64,000 bases of DNA from Mauremys mutica (Eukaryota > Chordata > Testudines > Geoemydidae). Position 1 is the stretch's first letter. Every line of letters starts with the position of its first letter. Under the pieces are notes generated by a model that worked only from the letters and a program-made list of their open reading frames with translations, was not told the DNA's origin and made no database searches. Of this stretch, positions 8,969 through 18,678 are shown piece after piece. The translations under genes were made by a program, and so were the position numbers. The stretch covers positions 145,771,012 through 145,835,011 of the forward strand of contig NC_059073.1 of assembly GCF_020497125.1 (NCBI RefSeq), written 5' to 3'.

Positions 8969-9165
8969 CGGAAGAGAGACAGAGGAAGGAGAAGAGAGAC
9001 AGAAAGGAAGGAAAAAAACAACACAGTAGTCGTTGGAAGAGAGGGAAAGACGGATCAGAAAACGGTGACAAGAACATGAAGGGGAGGGGGAAGACGGAGG
9101 GGGGACAGACCCAGAAGAGAGCAGGGAGGGGGGAGGATGGAGGGAGAAAAGCAAAAAGTAATTAG
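8969..9165 (-). promoter_or_regulatory. Long pyrimidine tract upstream of CAMK2B exon 16
   Basis: Almost 200 nt directly upstream of the exon 16 acceptor are nearly all purine on the plus strand, so pyrimidine (CU-rich with UCUCU/CUUCC repeats) in the transcript. Tracts of this kind bind PTB-family repressors at regulated exons. The regulatory role is inference. Confidence 0.4.
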
Positions 9166-10175
9166 TTCAGCCAAAGGCAAATGATTAAAAAAAACAGAGA
9201 GTGGCAGAGTAAACCAGGAAGAGAGAAACGGGGTTGGGGGCTGGATCTCCATGAATGAAACTGAATCACAGCCCAAGCCATGGCGAGGGCGGCATGAGCA
9301 TCTAGGCGAAGGTGGGGGTGGGAATGGAGAGTGTGAAGCTGAAATTGGATCAGAGCCTTCTGAGGCGCGGGGCGGGGGGCACGGCAGGAAGGAGGCAGGG
9401 CTGCTCCGGACCTGTGCTGCCAGCACCCCGATACAGGCTGCACCAGGGAGCCCTGCAAGTCCCCAGGAGCCCAAGAGCGGCCGCAAGGGCAAGGCCAGCG
9501 CCATGCACAGGGAAGGGGCACCCTGCTCCAGATGCCAGCGGGAAGGCAGCTAGTTGCCCAAGCATGGAAGGAACGGCCCTTAAAATGCGCCTGTCTCTGG
9601 GGAGCGCTCTCAGCAATCATCAGCCAGCCCAGGTCTCAGCCCTGAAGGAGCCTGGGTCCAGCCAGAGGGGAAGGGCCTTGCCGGCCCTCCAGCTGGGGGA
9701 TCGTCTTTAGTGCAGCCTTGTGTTCGGGATGTGCGGCCCCCACCTCTCTCGCCACCCAAGGGCTTGCAGGTCGGCGGCACAGAGCTCTTACCTTTGCCGG
9801 AACATGGCGGGGTCGCAAGATGGGCTTGTGTCCGGGAACTTTACCATGCGCTTACCTGGGAGTAAAGGGAGGCCGGCAAAGCCCCCGTGTCTCATCAGAC
9901 ACACAGCTGGACTCTCTCTGGCACCATGTGGGTTCATATTGATGTAACAGGTATTGGAATGACCAGAAAACGTCTGGACCATTGAATGCTGGTGAGCTGC
10001 TGCCTGGCTTAATCTCACTCATCATATGCGTGGTCCCCCCTGTGATGTAACACTTGAGCGGCTGGATCGTGAGCCTCGGTGAGTGTGCGAATCACCATGC
10101 AGGAGAGCGGCACGACGGAGTGAGAAGAGCTGGTCTTCCACAGAAATTGTCACGCCCCTCTGGAAAGCAGAGCCC

Positions 10176-10196
10176 CATGGACACCGGACAGGCTAC

Positions 10197-10248
<52 letters not shown>

Positions 10249-10335
10249 AACTGGGAACTCCCCACCATGGACACCGGACAGGCTACGGGGTGTGTGTGTG
10301 TGTGGGGGGGGGTACAACTGGGAACTCCCCACTTC
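10176..10335. repeat. Tandemly duplicated unit with (TG)n microsatellite
   Basis: A unit of 24 bases around ATGGACACCGGACAGGCTAC, then a TG run, then ACAACTGGGAACTCCCCAC occurs twice in a row. The first copy carries about 22 TG units (10200-10245), the second a short TG run followed by poly-G. It looks like a local duplication with different microsatellite lengths. Confidence 0.85.
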
Positions 10336-10808
10336 CAGATCGTTAGCAAAAGGACTCAAGACTCTTGCGGCTTTTCTGCTCATCCCTGAAGATGAGTCTT
10401 GCAAGCAGACTCCTCCCACCGGCTGAGTTTGTAGCTCAAAGCACATGGCGGGAAGGGGATAAGGCCTAGTTCCTTTTGTTTGGGGTTAGCTCTATGCTAC
10501 ATGGACTCGGGGCAGGGGGCAAGGTGTTTCTAGACAGACGGCAAGAGATCCCCAGCCTGGGTTTCGCCCTAAAGGTCAAATCGTGCTTGCTGATTACAGA
10601 AGCCTTGTGATGGGGTGTCCACCCCCACAGGGCGGAGCAGGCTGTCAGGCAGCACCCGGGGGACAGCCGGAAAAGCTAACTGATGAGGAGGGGCAGGCTG
10701 AGCTGGTATAAAGCCAGCCAGCTGAGAGCAGAAGAGGGCTGGCTGGGTAGGCTGAGAGCCAGGGCTTGGGCCGGCTGAACGGAGCTGGAAATCCAGGCTG
10801 AGAGGGAG

Positions 10809-12917
10809 GCCTGGTCTACACTAGGCGTTTAAACCGGTTTTAGGAGCATAAAACCGATTTAACGCCGCACCCGTCCACACTAAGAGGCCCTTTATATCGG
10901 TATAAAGGGGTCTTTAAACCGATTTCTGTACTCCTCCCTAACGAGAGGAGTAGCGCTAGTATCGGTATTACCATATCGGATTAGGGTTAGTGTGGCCGCA
11001 GATCGACGGTATTGGCCTCCGGGTGGTATCCCACAGTGCACCACTGACCGCTCTGGATAGCAATCTGAACTCGGATGCAGTGGCCAGGTAGACAGGAAAA
11101 GCCCCGCGAACTTTTGAATATTTCCTGTTTGCCCAGCGTGGAGCTCCGATCAGCACGTGTGGCGAGGCAGTTAAAAATCAAAATAAAGAAAGAGCTCCAG
11201 CATGGACCATGCAGACGTGATCGCTGTAAGGGCAGGCAAATCTGTTCTATCAGCACTCCGTTACAGAAGACAAAATTCAAAATCATTTTTAAAAAATCTC
11301 CAGACAGACGCCATAGCAGGGACTCAGCGCACTGCTGCGTGACAAGCGTAACGGAAAGCCAAAGAATCAAATGGACGCTCATGGACTGGAGGACTCAAGC
11401 TATCCCACAGTTCTTGCAGTCTCCGAAAAGTATTTGCATTCTTGGCTGAGCTCCAAATGCTTCTAGGGTCAAACACAGTGTCCCCGGTGGGTCAGGGCAT
11501 AGCTCGGCAATTTACGCACCCCCCCACCCACCCCCAGAAGTGAAAGGGAAAACAATCCTCTCTTGACTCTTTTACATGTCACCCTATCTTTACTGAATGC
11601 TGCAGATAGACACGATGCTGCAGCACTCAACACCAACATCCTTGCTCCCCCCCTGCCATGGGTGGCTGATGGTACAATAAGACTGATACCCATCGTCATC
11701 ATCAGCCTATTGGCACATGGGGCAGTGCAAAAGGACTGGTAACCATGCCGACTAGCATCAGTTAGGTCGATCAAGGGAGCCTGGCCCTAATTTTTCCTGG
11801 TAGATGGTGCAATATGGCTGGTAACCGTCTTCATCATAGCAACAGGGGGCTGAGCTCCATCAGCCCCCACCCTTCATGTGTAAAGAAAAGATTCAGTTGC
11901 CCCTGGACTAGCAGTGGGATGCTGGGCTCCTCTCCTACACACTGCTTAATGTCCTGTCTGGACTATCATAGCAGCTGGAGGCTGCCTTCCACTCATTTCT
12001 CACTAACAAGTCACTGTGTCATCACACAAGTGGGGGGACAATGCTATGGTAGCCCAGGAAGGCTGGGGGAAGAACAGAATGAACAGGTGGGGTTGTTGCA
12101 GGAGCACCCCCTGTGAATAGCATACAGCTCATAATTTCTGCAGGATCTGACACAGAGCAGCTGTGCTCTCTGGTTATGATATACAGTGGTTCTCTAGTAC
12201 ACTTGCCCATATTCTATGCAGGACTGATTCTATTTTTAGATACCAAAAAGGAGGGATTGACTCAGGGAGTCATTCCCAATTTTGGCTTTTGCGCCCCTGG
12301 CTAAGAGCAGCCAGGGGCACTTATGACAGCAACAGATGGTGCAGTGCAAAAGGACTGGTAGCCACGATCATCTTATTACCAATTTATGGTATGGTAGATG
12401 GTGCAATATGGCTGGTAACCATCTCTGCTGTCATGCAAAAGCAAAAGCATGCTGCTGTGTAGCGCTGCTGAATCGCCTCTGTGAGCGGCATCTAGTACAC
12501 ATACGGTGACAGTCACAAAAGGAAAAACAGGCTCCATGATTGCCATGCTATGGCATCTGCCAGGGCAATCCAGGGAAAAAAGGCACGAAATGCTTGTCTG
12601 CCGTTGCTTTCCCAGAGGAAGGAGTGACTGACGACATTTACCCAGAACCATCCGCGACAATGATTTTTGCCCCATCAGGCACTGGGATCTCAACCCGGAA
12701 ATTCCAAGGGGCGGGGGAGGCTGCGGGAACTATGGGATAGCTACGGAATAGCTACCCACAGTGAAATGCTCCAGAAATCGACGCTAGCCTCGGACCGTGG
12801 ACGCACACCACCGATTTAATGTGTTTAGTGTGGCCGCGCACACTCCATTTTATACAATCTGTTTTGCTAAACCGGTTTATGTAAATTCGGAATAATCCCG
12901 TAGTGTAGACGTACCTG
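10809..12917. mobile_element. ~2.1-kb non-autonomous TIR DNA transposon (Harbinger-like)
   Basis: Left end reads CCTGGTCTACACTA, then an AAACCGGTTT motif. The right end is the inverted counterpart, AAACCGGTTTA ... TAGTGTAGACGTACC. Inside, a motif around GGTGCAATATGGCTGGTAACC occurs near 11804-11830 and 12390-12420, and a motif around GTGCAAAAGGACTGGTAACC near 11724 and 12340, so the interior is built of diverged internal repeats. No transposase frame survives. Assignment to PIF/Harbinger rests on terminal resemblance to the shorter MITE at 18378-18678, which has TTA duplications. Confidence 0.6.
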
Positions 12918-13019
12918 GAGAAGCAGCGAAGGATGACAAATAGCTTCAGATTGGGAAGAACAGAAAGATCTGTCTCTGAAGGGGAGGGAGCAGACGGAGA
13001 TGGAAACACGAGTAAGGAA

Positions 13020-13800
13020 AAGGATTGACATCTTAGGCTGATGCGGGGAGATGTTAATCCCCTGACAACAGCAGAACGGATTAGGCACAGTATCAGAGAT
13101 CGAGGAGGAGCTCAAAGCAGGCAGGGTGGCGATTTAGTAGGAGAACGTACACACAAGGAACAGGCTGAGAAACTTCTTAAAACTAGACTCTTACGTGCAA
13201 TAAAAGCAATTTGCCAGCTACCTAAGTTTGTGACAGAAGCAAGAGGGGTAACGTACAGGGTTCCACCAGGCATGGCTGAGGATGTAATTAAAAAGGGGAT
13301 GGAGAGAATCCAGTGCTGATTAGCAGGAGAGGGGGAGACCATAAGCCGTCCACAGCTGTCTGAGTAACATTTAAAGCTGCAGCGATACCAGATAGTATCT
13401 GCTGGTTTAAACCATATACCCCAGCCCCTTTGCTGCCTGTCAGGGGAAAATGAGGGGCGGTAAATGTGGAGAAGTGCGGGGGAAGAACACAATTACAATG
13501 CGACAGTTATAAAGCCAGCGCAGCACACGAAGGGTGTGTGGCTGCGGAACAAGCTAGAGAGAGACAGAAAATGAAAACCATCCATAAAACATCCTACACA
13601 GACGCTAACACAAAATATTCACATCGGAATTTGGAGGAGGAGGAAAACGAGCTGCTGGTACAACACCACGCAGTTCAGGGCAGGGAAGATGATATAAGGG
13701 GAATAGATGAAGACGCACTGCTTGCAGGCAAAGAGAAATTGATAGGGTTTATGACCAACGTGACTGATTGCCGTTTACAGAACAGGGAAGAAGATGACTG
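13020..13800 (+). pseudogene. LINE ORF1 (Gag-like) remnant
   Basis: Two open pieces (13041-13319 and 13466-13801) separated by stops. The second contains CGG...QC...GCVAAEQARERQKMK followed by a degraded ISYADA-like stretch, which matches the end of an I-group ORF1 after its CCHC knuckles. No host protein family is recognised. Function in an intact element would be RNA binding. Confidence 0.5.
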
Positions 13801-13889
13801 AAAGATTAAAAATGATAACCAAAGTGACAGAAAAGTATTCGCATATCGGCAATCTCTCGATAGACCATGTGCACGCAATTTTAAATGAA

Positions 13890-14470
13890 GGTAATAATGT
13901 AGTTTAAACAACACGGTTCTAATGTTTTTTTTGTTGGAACGCACATAGTTTAATAACACATGGCTGGGAATGAGAGAAAGCTGGGTTTGAAACGGAACAC
14001 CAACTTGATGAGATAGGTGTCCAGGAAACACGGTTAGTGAGAAAACTCATGTTTAAGCTTTCAGGATATGATGTAATCAGACGTGACAGAGAAATGACAA
14101 GAGGAGGAAGGTCTAAGTTATGTTGGTATCGATGAGCAGAACTTATGTTTTGAGTACAATACTGTTGAGATCCCTCTGCAGAATTATAACACCTTCATAC
14201 AAATCTAAAATGTTTACAACCCAGATATAAAAACACTAGACAATCTAGAATTGGAAGAAAGTATCAGGGGGTAGCCGTGTTAGTCTGTATCCACAAAAAC
14301 AACAAGGAGTCCGGTGGCACCTTCGGTGGATGGGACCTTTTCATGTTTCGATCTGGGAATTGCAAGAAGCAATATGGCAAAGTAATGCAGCTGGGAAACT
14401 ATAAAGAAGGCGGAATGGGAAGTGATCACTTGCCTATGCTAATTACATATCAAGGCCAAGGTAATGCTGA
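13890..14470 (+). pseudogene. LINE APE-type endonuclease remnant
   Basis: Frames patched across stops give WNAHSL..HG at about 13935, an EN-like V.ETRL equivalent near 14025, GYDVIRRDRE (14067-14096), and the terminal GSDHLP motif (about 14420) that carries the catalytic Asp-His pair. A 60-bp foreign fragment (14263-14322) interrupts the GDFNAH region. The open frame continues to 14879 with VPWWNKGCQAA, the usual link between EN and RT in this LINE group. Confidence 0.65.
14263..14322 (+). mobile_element. Short fragment related to the fold-back element at 41.7 kb
   Basis: The stretch GTAGCCGTGTTAGTCTGTAT ... GGTGGCACCTT is very close to the end of the repeat at 41723-42068 (AGCAGCCATGTTAGTCTGTAT ... 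GTGGCACCTT). It sits inside the LINE endonuclease region, so it inserted after the LINE. I recall this as a family common in turtle and crocodilian DNA, possibly Penelope-like; that name is uncertain. Confidence 0.6.
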
Positions 14471-15179
14471 AAACGCTGAAGGAATTCCTACCTGGAGGCT
14501 TAGAAAACCAAACTGGGAATGCTTTAAGAGTAGGTGTGCTGAGTATCTAAGTATCAATTGTGTACATGATAATCTAGAGGAATTTCATGACAATATAATA
14601 AAAGGAGCTGTAGCAGCAACCAATCTAGCTATATGTAAGATATCAAACTGCCACAAACTCCGAAATTCAGTTCCCTGGTGGAACAAAGGTTGTCAAGCAG
14701 CAGCTAAAGAAAGAAATTCAGCATACAAACAAGCCAAAGGTACAATGAATAGCAAGGACTTAATGAACTATAAAAGACGTAAAGCAGTGGCACAAAGAAC
14801 TCTTAAAAAGGCAAAGAGAGATTTGGAGAAAGTATTATGGGAAAATGAACAAAGATTCAGAGAGAGAGAAACCAGTTAAACGAATGAATGGGATACAGAA
14901 CAAAAACAGATTAGACCTGGACTTACAGTAAATGATGAAGTCGAACGCTCTAACTCAGGAAAAAGTGGACATTTTAGCCAAAGAGTTCCAAAAAGCTAGT
15001 AGTGATACAAAGCAAAGCAAAGAGTTTTGTGAACCAAAAAGAATGTTTGCCAATGAAAGCTGTAATATAATGATGACACAGTGAATGAAAATTTCAGCAT
15101 ACTGGAACTCAAAAAAGCTAATAGACAAGAGTAAAACTACAGCCCTATATAAAGATACCATATGTAATGCCATGCTTAA

Positions 15180-16060
15180 GCACCTACTGGAAGGCAGCAT
15201 AAGGGTTTCTTTTAAATGATATAATAATATCTGGGAAGAGGAATACTACCAGTGGTTATACTGATAGGAAAACCTGGCAAAACACGCACGAGACCTGATG
15301 CGTGTCGAGCTATTCCGCAAAATTACGGAAAGAATGAAAATGAGAGCTTAGCAGCATGCTTGGGGGAAAAACGAAATTACGCACTATGTCCAGAGCAGTC
15401 TCAGGAAAGGAAGATGCATAGCTGATCATACTGTAAGATTAAAAAGAGAAATACAAAACCCCAGGAGGAACAGAGCGTTCCTGACAGCTGTCTTCTGGGA
15501 CACCGAGAAAGCATGACATGCTGTGGCAGGAAGGCTTGCTATAGAAACTAGCCACAATTGGAGTAAGAGGAAGAAGGTTCCAGCGGGTAAGAGACTACTT
15601 AAGTGATAGAACTAGAGTGACCAGGTGTCCCGATTCTATAGGGACAGTCCCGATTTTTGGGCTTTTTCTTATATAGGCTCCTATTACCTCCCACCCCCTG
15701 TCCCGATTTTTCACATTTGCTGTCTGGTCACCCTAGATAGAACCATACAAGTAAAGATGGGGGCAGCTTTGTCAAATCTTTATAAATGAACAAATGGCTC
15801 TCCCCTGGGGGTGCTATCAGCTCAACCCTGTTTAACTTTATGATTAATGATCCCCTGGGGAGTATACAGGCAGGAATAGTTATTATCTGATTTGGGGATG
15901 ACTGTGCTATATAAACCCAACATAGAAGGCTTCCGATAGCTGTGGAGAGAACCAATGAGATGCTCGGGGGGGATGTGATTTCAGAATGGGGAGATATGCA
16001 GGGATTTAAGTTCTTGCTCGCTAAAGCTAAGATCGTCCCAAAGAGGAAGACTGGGGAGGA
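15180..16060 (+). pseudogene. LINE reverse transcriptase remnant
   Basis: Read across frames: TAVFWDTEKA (about 15488) equals the FDxxKAYD box with the first catalytic Asp; TNGSPLGVLSA (about 15790) equals the TPQGSVLSP box; FGDDCAI (about 15893) equals the F/YADD active site with Ala changed to Gly. Many stops break the frame. A MITE (15615-15733) splits the region after the first box. Confidence 0.7.
15615..15733. mobile_element. 119-bp MITE with TA duplications
   Basis: Terminal inverted repeats GAGTGACCAGG ... CTGGTCACCC, with TA at 15613-15614 and 15734-15735. Internally the GTCCCGATTTTT motif recurs in both halves. TA target duplication suggests a Tc1/mariner-type transposase in trans. 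Sits inside the LINE RT region. Confidence 0.8.
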
Positions 16061-16554
16061 ACAGAATGTCTCTCTCTAGATAGGGCCTGCTGTTTTCAGT
16101 TTTTATTTTATTTAATTTCCCCCTGGAATTTGCAGTGTTTATTACAACAACAAAAACAGGCGAAAATCAGTGCAAAAAACTACTAATAATTTTTCTAGGT
16201 AAATATCGGGGTTTGTTTTGGTGGATGGAAAGACGGGGGAGGGGGAAGTATTCAGTAGATGAATGCTTTGAATTCCGTTCATCAATGTGGTTTGCTGCAG
16301 AACTAAAACAGAACTCAAAGCACAATGGCACCTCCGAGGTTAAGAAAACAATAGATCTCATGCAATGTATTGTAGTTTCCTAATAAAACAAGTTATTTTT
16401 TATATATCTGAATGATACAAAAGTAGGGTGAACCTCAGAAAAAAACAGAAATAATATTTTTTGTAAAACCCAGGATTTTTTTTGGTAAAAATTGGTTTAA
16501 ACTGAAAACAAAGGGGCTTATCTGTATAGAAAAAATACAGGTATCTCAACATTT

Positions 16555-16735
16555 GACATAGAATATCAGGGTTGGAAGGGACCTCAGGAGGTATCTAGTC
16601 CAACCCCCTGCTCAAAGCAGGACCAATCCCCAAACAGCTTTTTACCCCAGTTCCCTAAATGGCCCCCTCAAGGATTGAACTCACAACCCTGGGTTTAGCA
16701 GGCTAAGGCTCAAACCACTGAGCTATCCCTTCCCA
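16555..16735 (-). mobile_element. tRNA-derived SINE with CR1-type 3' tail
   Basis: On the minus strand it starts GGGATAGCTCAGTGG (A-box of a tRNA head), continues with a B-box-like GGTTGTGAGTTCAATCC, and ends in the CR1 3' consensus, TTGGACTAGAT ... CCTTCCAACCCTGAT and TATTCTA. A tRNA head joined to a CR1 tail is the layout of the known turtle polIII SINEs that are mobilised by CR1. It interrupts the LINE between RT and RNase H. Confidence 0.85.
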
Positions 16736-17329
16736 CATCTCAGAAGTTATGTCTAACAACAAGCTCACTTGGAAGGGTCACCTAGGTAATATCAAGATTA
16801 AATGTAAAGCTAGGATGAATCTGCTTCAAAGAATTGCTGGGAATGCTTGGGGTATGCCGAACCTTTAATTCCACTTCTAACTCAACACTCGAACAATCAG
16901 AGCTGAGCTGAGCCCAAGCTCTGTGAATCACAGGTGGTGTGAGTATCACGATTCCGTTGTGCGGGCTGCAGGTCACAACTGGAGAAATGCCTATAAATGG
17001 AAGGATGAAATTGTTAGATTTCACCTTTTGGGCGAAGGTTAATGGAAACAGAGAAGATCAAAGTACTAAATGAATAGACGAGAACTGCTGGGAATTAAGT
17101 AGAGAAGAAGTAACTGGATGCCACAAACTCCCAGGGTCAAAAGGTGGGTAAAAGACTTGGGTGAAAAGGAAGGTCTGGATGAAATTAAAATCTTTAGTCC
17201 TGGGAAATCCACCTACAGCTGGAGGGTTGGCTGTCCACTTGTGGAGCTGGAATTATAAGAACATAAGGAAGAGCAGGACTATCAAATATGACGACTAAGA
17301 TTTCTGAGTTTATACATAGCAAATGGGGT

Positions 17330-17990
17330 TAGCTTTGCTAAAGCTCTACTGACGGTTCCAGAGACAACAGCATGGGCAGAGTGGGAATGGCCTTTGTATC
17401 CCCGAATTTGGAATTAAGAGATCTAGGAGCCTAACCAATTTTGCAGCCATTTGATGGCCAAATTGATGGGTGTACTGTTGGCACAGCGGTATGCCCAGCT
17501 ATGGTTGTTATCCTACCTGACTCTTTACCGGGTGTAACGGCAATTAGAAAGGAAGCCTTGGAAAGCAGGAATGACTCATTCAATTAAATATTGTTCTTAA
17601 CTACGGAGATAGCACAACTGGGTGTATACAGATAGTAACAGTGTGGATTCCGGGGTGTGTCGGGACACTGGGCAATGAAATGGCAGATAAAGCTGCAAAA
17701 ACTGCCTTACAAAGTGAGGAGGTTGAGAAAACAGGACTTCAAAAGTTTGGTGAAGAGAGAACTTGCACAGGAACGGGAAGAACTATGGTCCCAAGAGGAA
17801 AAAGGACAACGGTTCCATGAACTATGTCCCCAGCCTGAGGATACTGGTTTATTAATAGCTACGACAGCTCCGACTCTAGGTACTTCTGTTCTTCGAACAG
17901 CTTGCTGTGACCTGCATGGTCATTTATATTTACGAAACAAGCACAAAGACGTGCTCTGTGACGTATGCAAAAGTCTAGGACCCAGCTGAG
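17330..17990 (+). pseudogene. LINE RNase H and distal zinc-finger remnant
   Basis: VYTDSNSV (about 17620) matches the TDS motif of RNase H, and IPG.VG..GNEMADKAAKTA (about 17650-17705) matches the His/GNE/AD box, with the motif His replaced by Cys. Downstream, HLYLRNKHKDVLCDVC (about 17925-17970) matches the Cys/His element that ends I-group ORF2. One 110-residue piece (17657-17989) is open but not in the RNase H frame throughout. Confidence 0.65.
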
Positions 17991-18377
17991 CAGCTGTCGT
18001 GGTAACGCAGGGAGGATTCCACAAAAAGATTCTTTCCCAAGAACCGAGAGGCCGCGAGGTGAAAGACTATCGTCGGAAAGGACCGGTGAGCGCGCCGGGA
18101 AAGTGGGGCAGCCGTAAAAGAGAATCACTTCCCTTTTCGAAGGATACTGGGCTGGGGCGGGGGGAGGATATATGATTTTGATGATGCGAGAATGGCTGCT
18201 GCAGCAGCATAAAATGAGAGGAGAAGAAAAAGACAGACCAGAAGAGGGCTGCAGGGAACGTAATCTGGAGTTTGGGCAGGCAAGGCCAGAGGAGGGGGCT
18301 GGAAGATGGAGAAGGGGAGCAGAAAAGGGAAATAGCAACAGAATCTGGGATCAAGTAGATGGCAGTTGCTAGACTTA

Positions 18378-18678
18378 GGGTAGGTCCATACTTACCCGCC
18401 GGGTTGACGCAGAGAGTTCGACTTCTCGGAGTTCAAACTATCACGTCTAATCTAGACACGATAGTTCAAACTCCGAACGCGCTCCCGTCGACTCCGGAAC
18501 TCCACCGCCGCAAACGGCGGTGGCGGAGTCAACGGGGGAGCCGCGGAGTTCGATCCCGCGGCGTCTGGACAGGTAGGAAATTCGAACTAAGGTAGTTCGA
18601 CTTCAGCTACGCTATTCGCGTAGCTGAAGTCGCGTACCTTAGTTCGATCCCCCACCCCCCCGTAGTGTAGACCAGGCC
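18378..18678. mobile_element. ~300-bp hairpin-rich MITE with TTA duplications
   Basis: Flanked by TTA at 18375-18377 and 18679-18681, with ends GGGTAGGTCCATACTTACC and, inverted at the right, GGCCTGGTCTACACTACGG. The TTA duplication and TIR type fit PIF/Harbinger. The interior folds into three successive hairpins: 18419-18479 (GGAGTTCAAACTATC arms), 18495-18535 (CTCCACCGCCG arms) and 18575-18648 (TTCGAACTAAGG / CCTTAGTTCGA arms with an inner CTTCAGCTACGC stem). Confidence 0.75.

Larger units (their letters stand above)
12960..17995 (+). mobile_element. Decayed RNase H-bearing LINE (I-group like)
   Basis: An old LINE about 5 kb long, read from many broken frames: ORF1-like remnant with zinc-knuckle residues (13.0-13.8 kb), APE-type endonuclease (13.89-14.47 kb), RT (15.2-16.1 kb) and RNase H with a distal Cys/His motif (17.3-17.99 kb). 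Order EN-RT-RNase H is the diagnostic arrangement of the I superfamily (I, Nimb, Loner and relatives); CR1 and L1 lack RNase H. At least three younger elements have inserted in it. The exact ends are uncertain. Confidence 0.72.

Noticed and set aside
14277..14879. 200-residue open frame as a host gene
   Set aside because: GSDHLP and VPWWNKGCQAA motifs identify it as the endonuclease-to-RT region of a LINE, starting within an unrelated inserted fragment.
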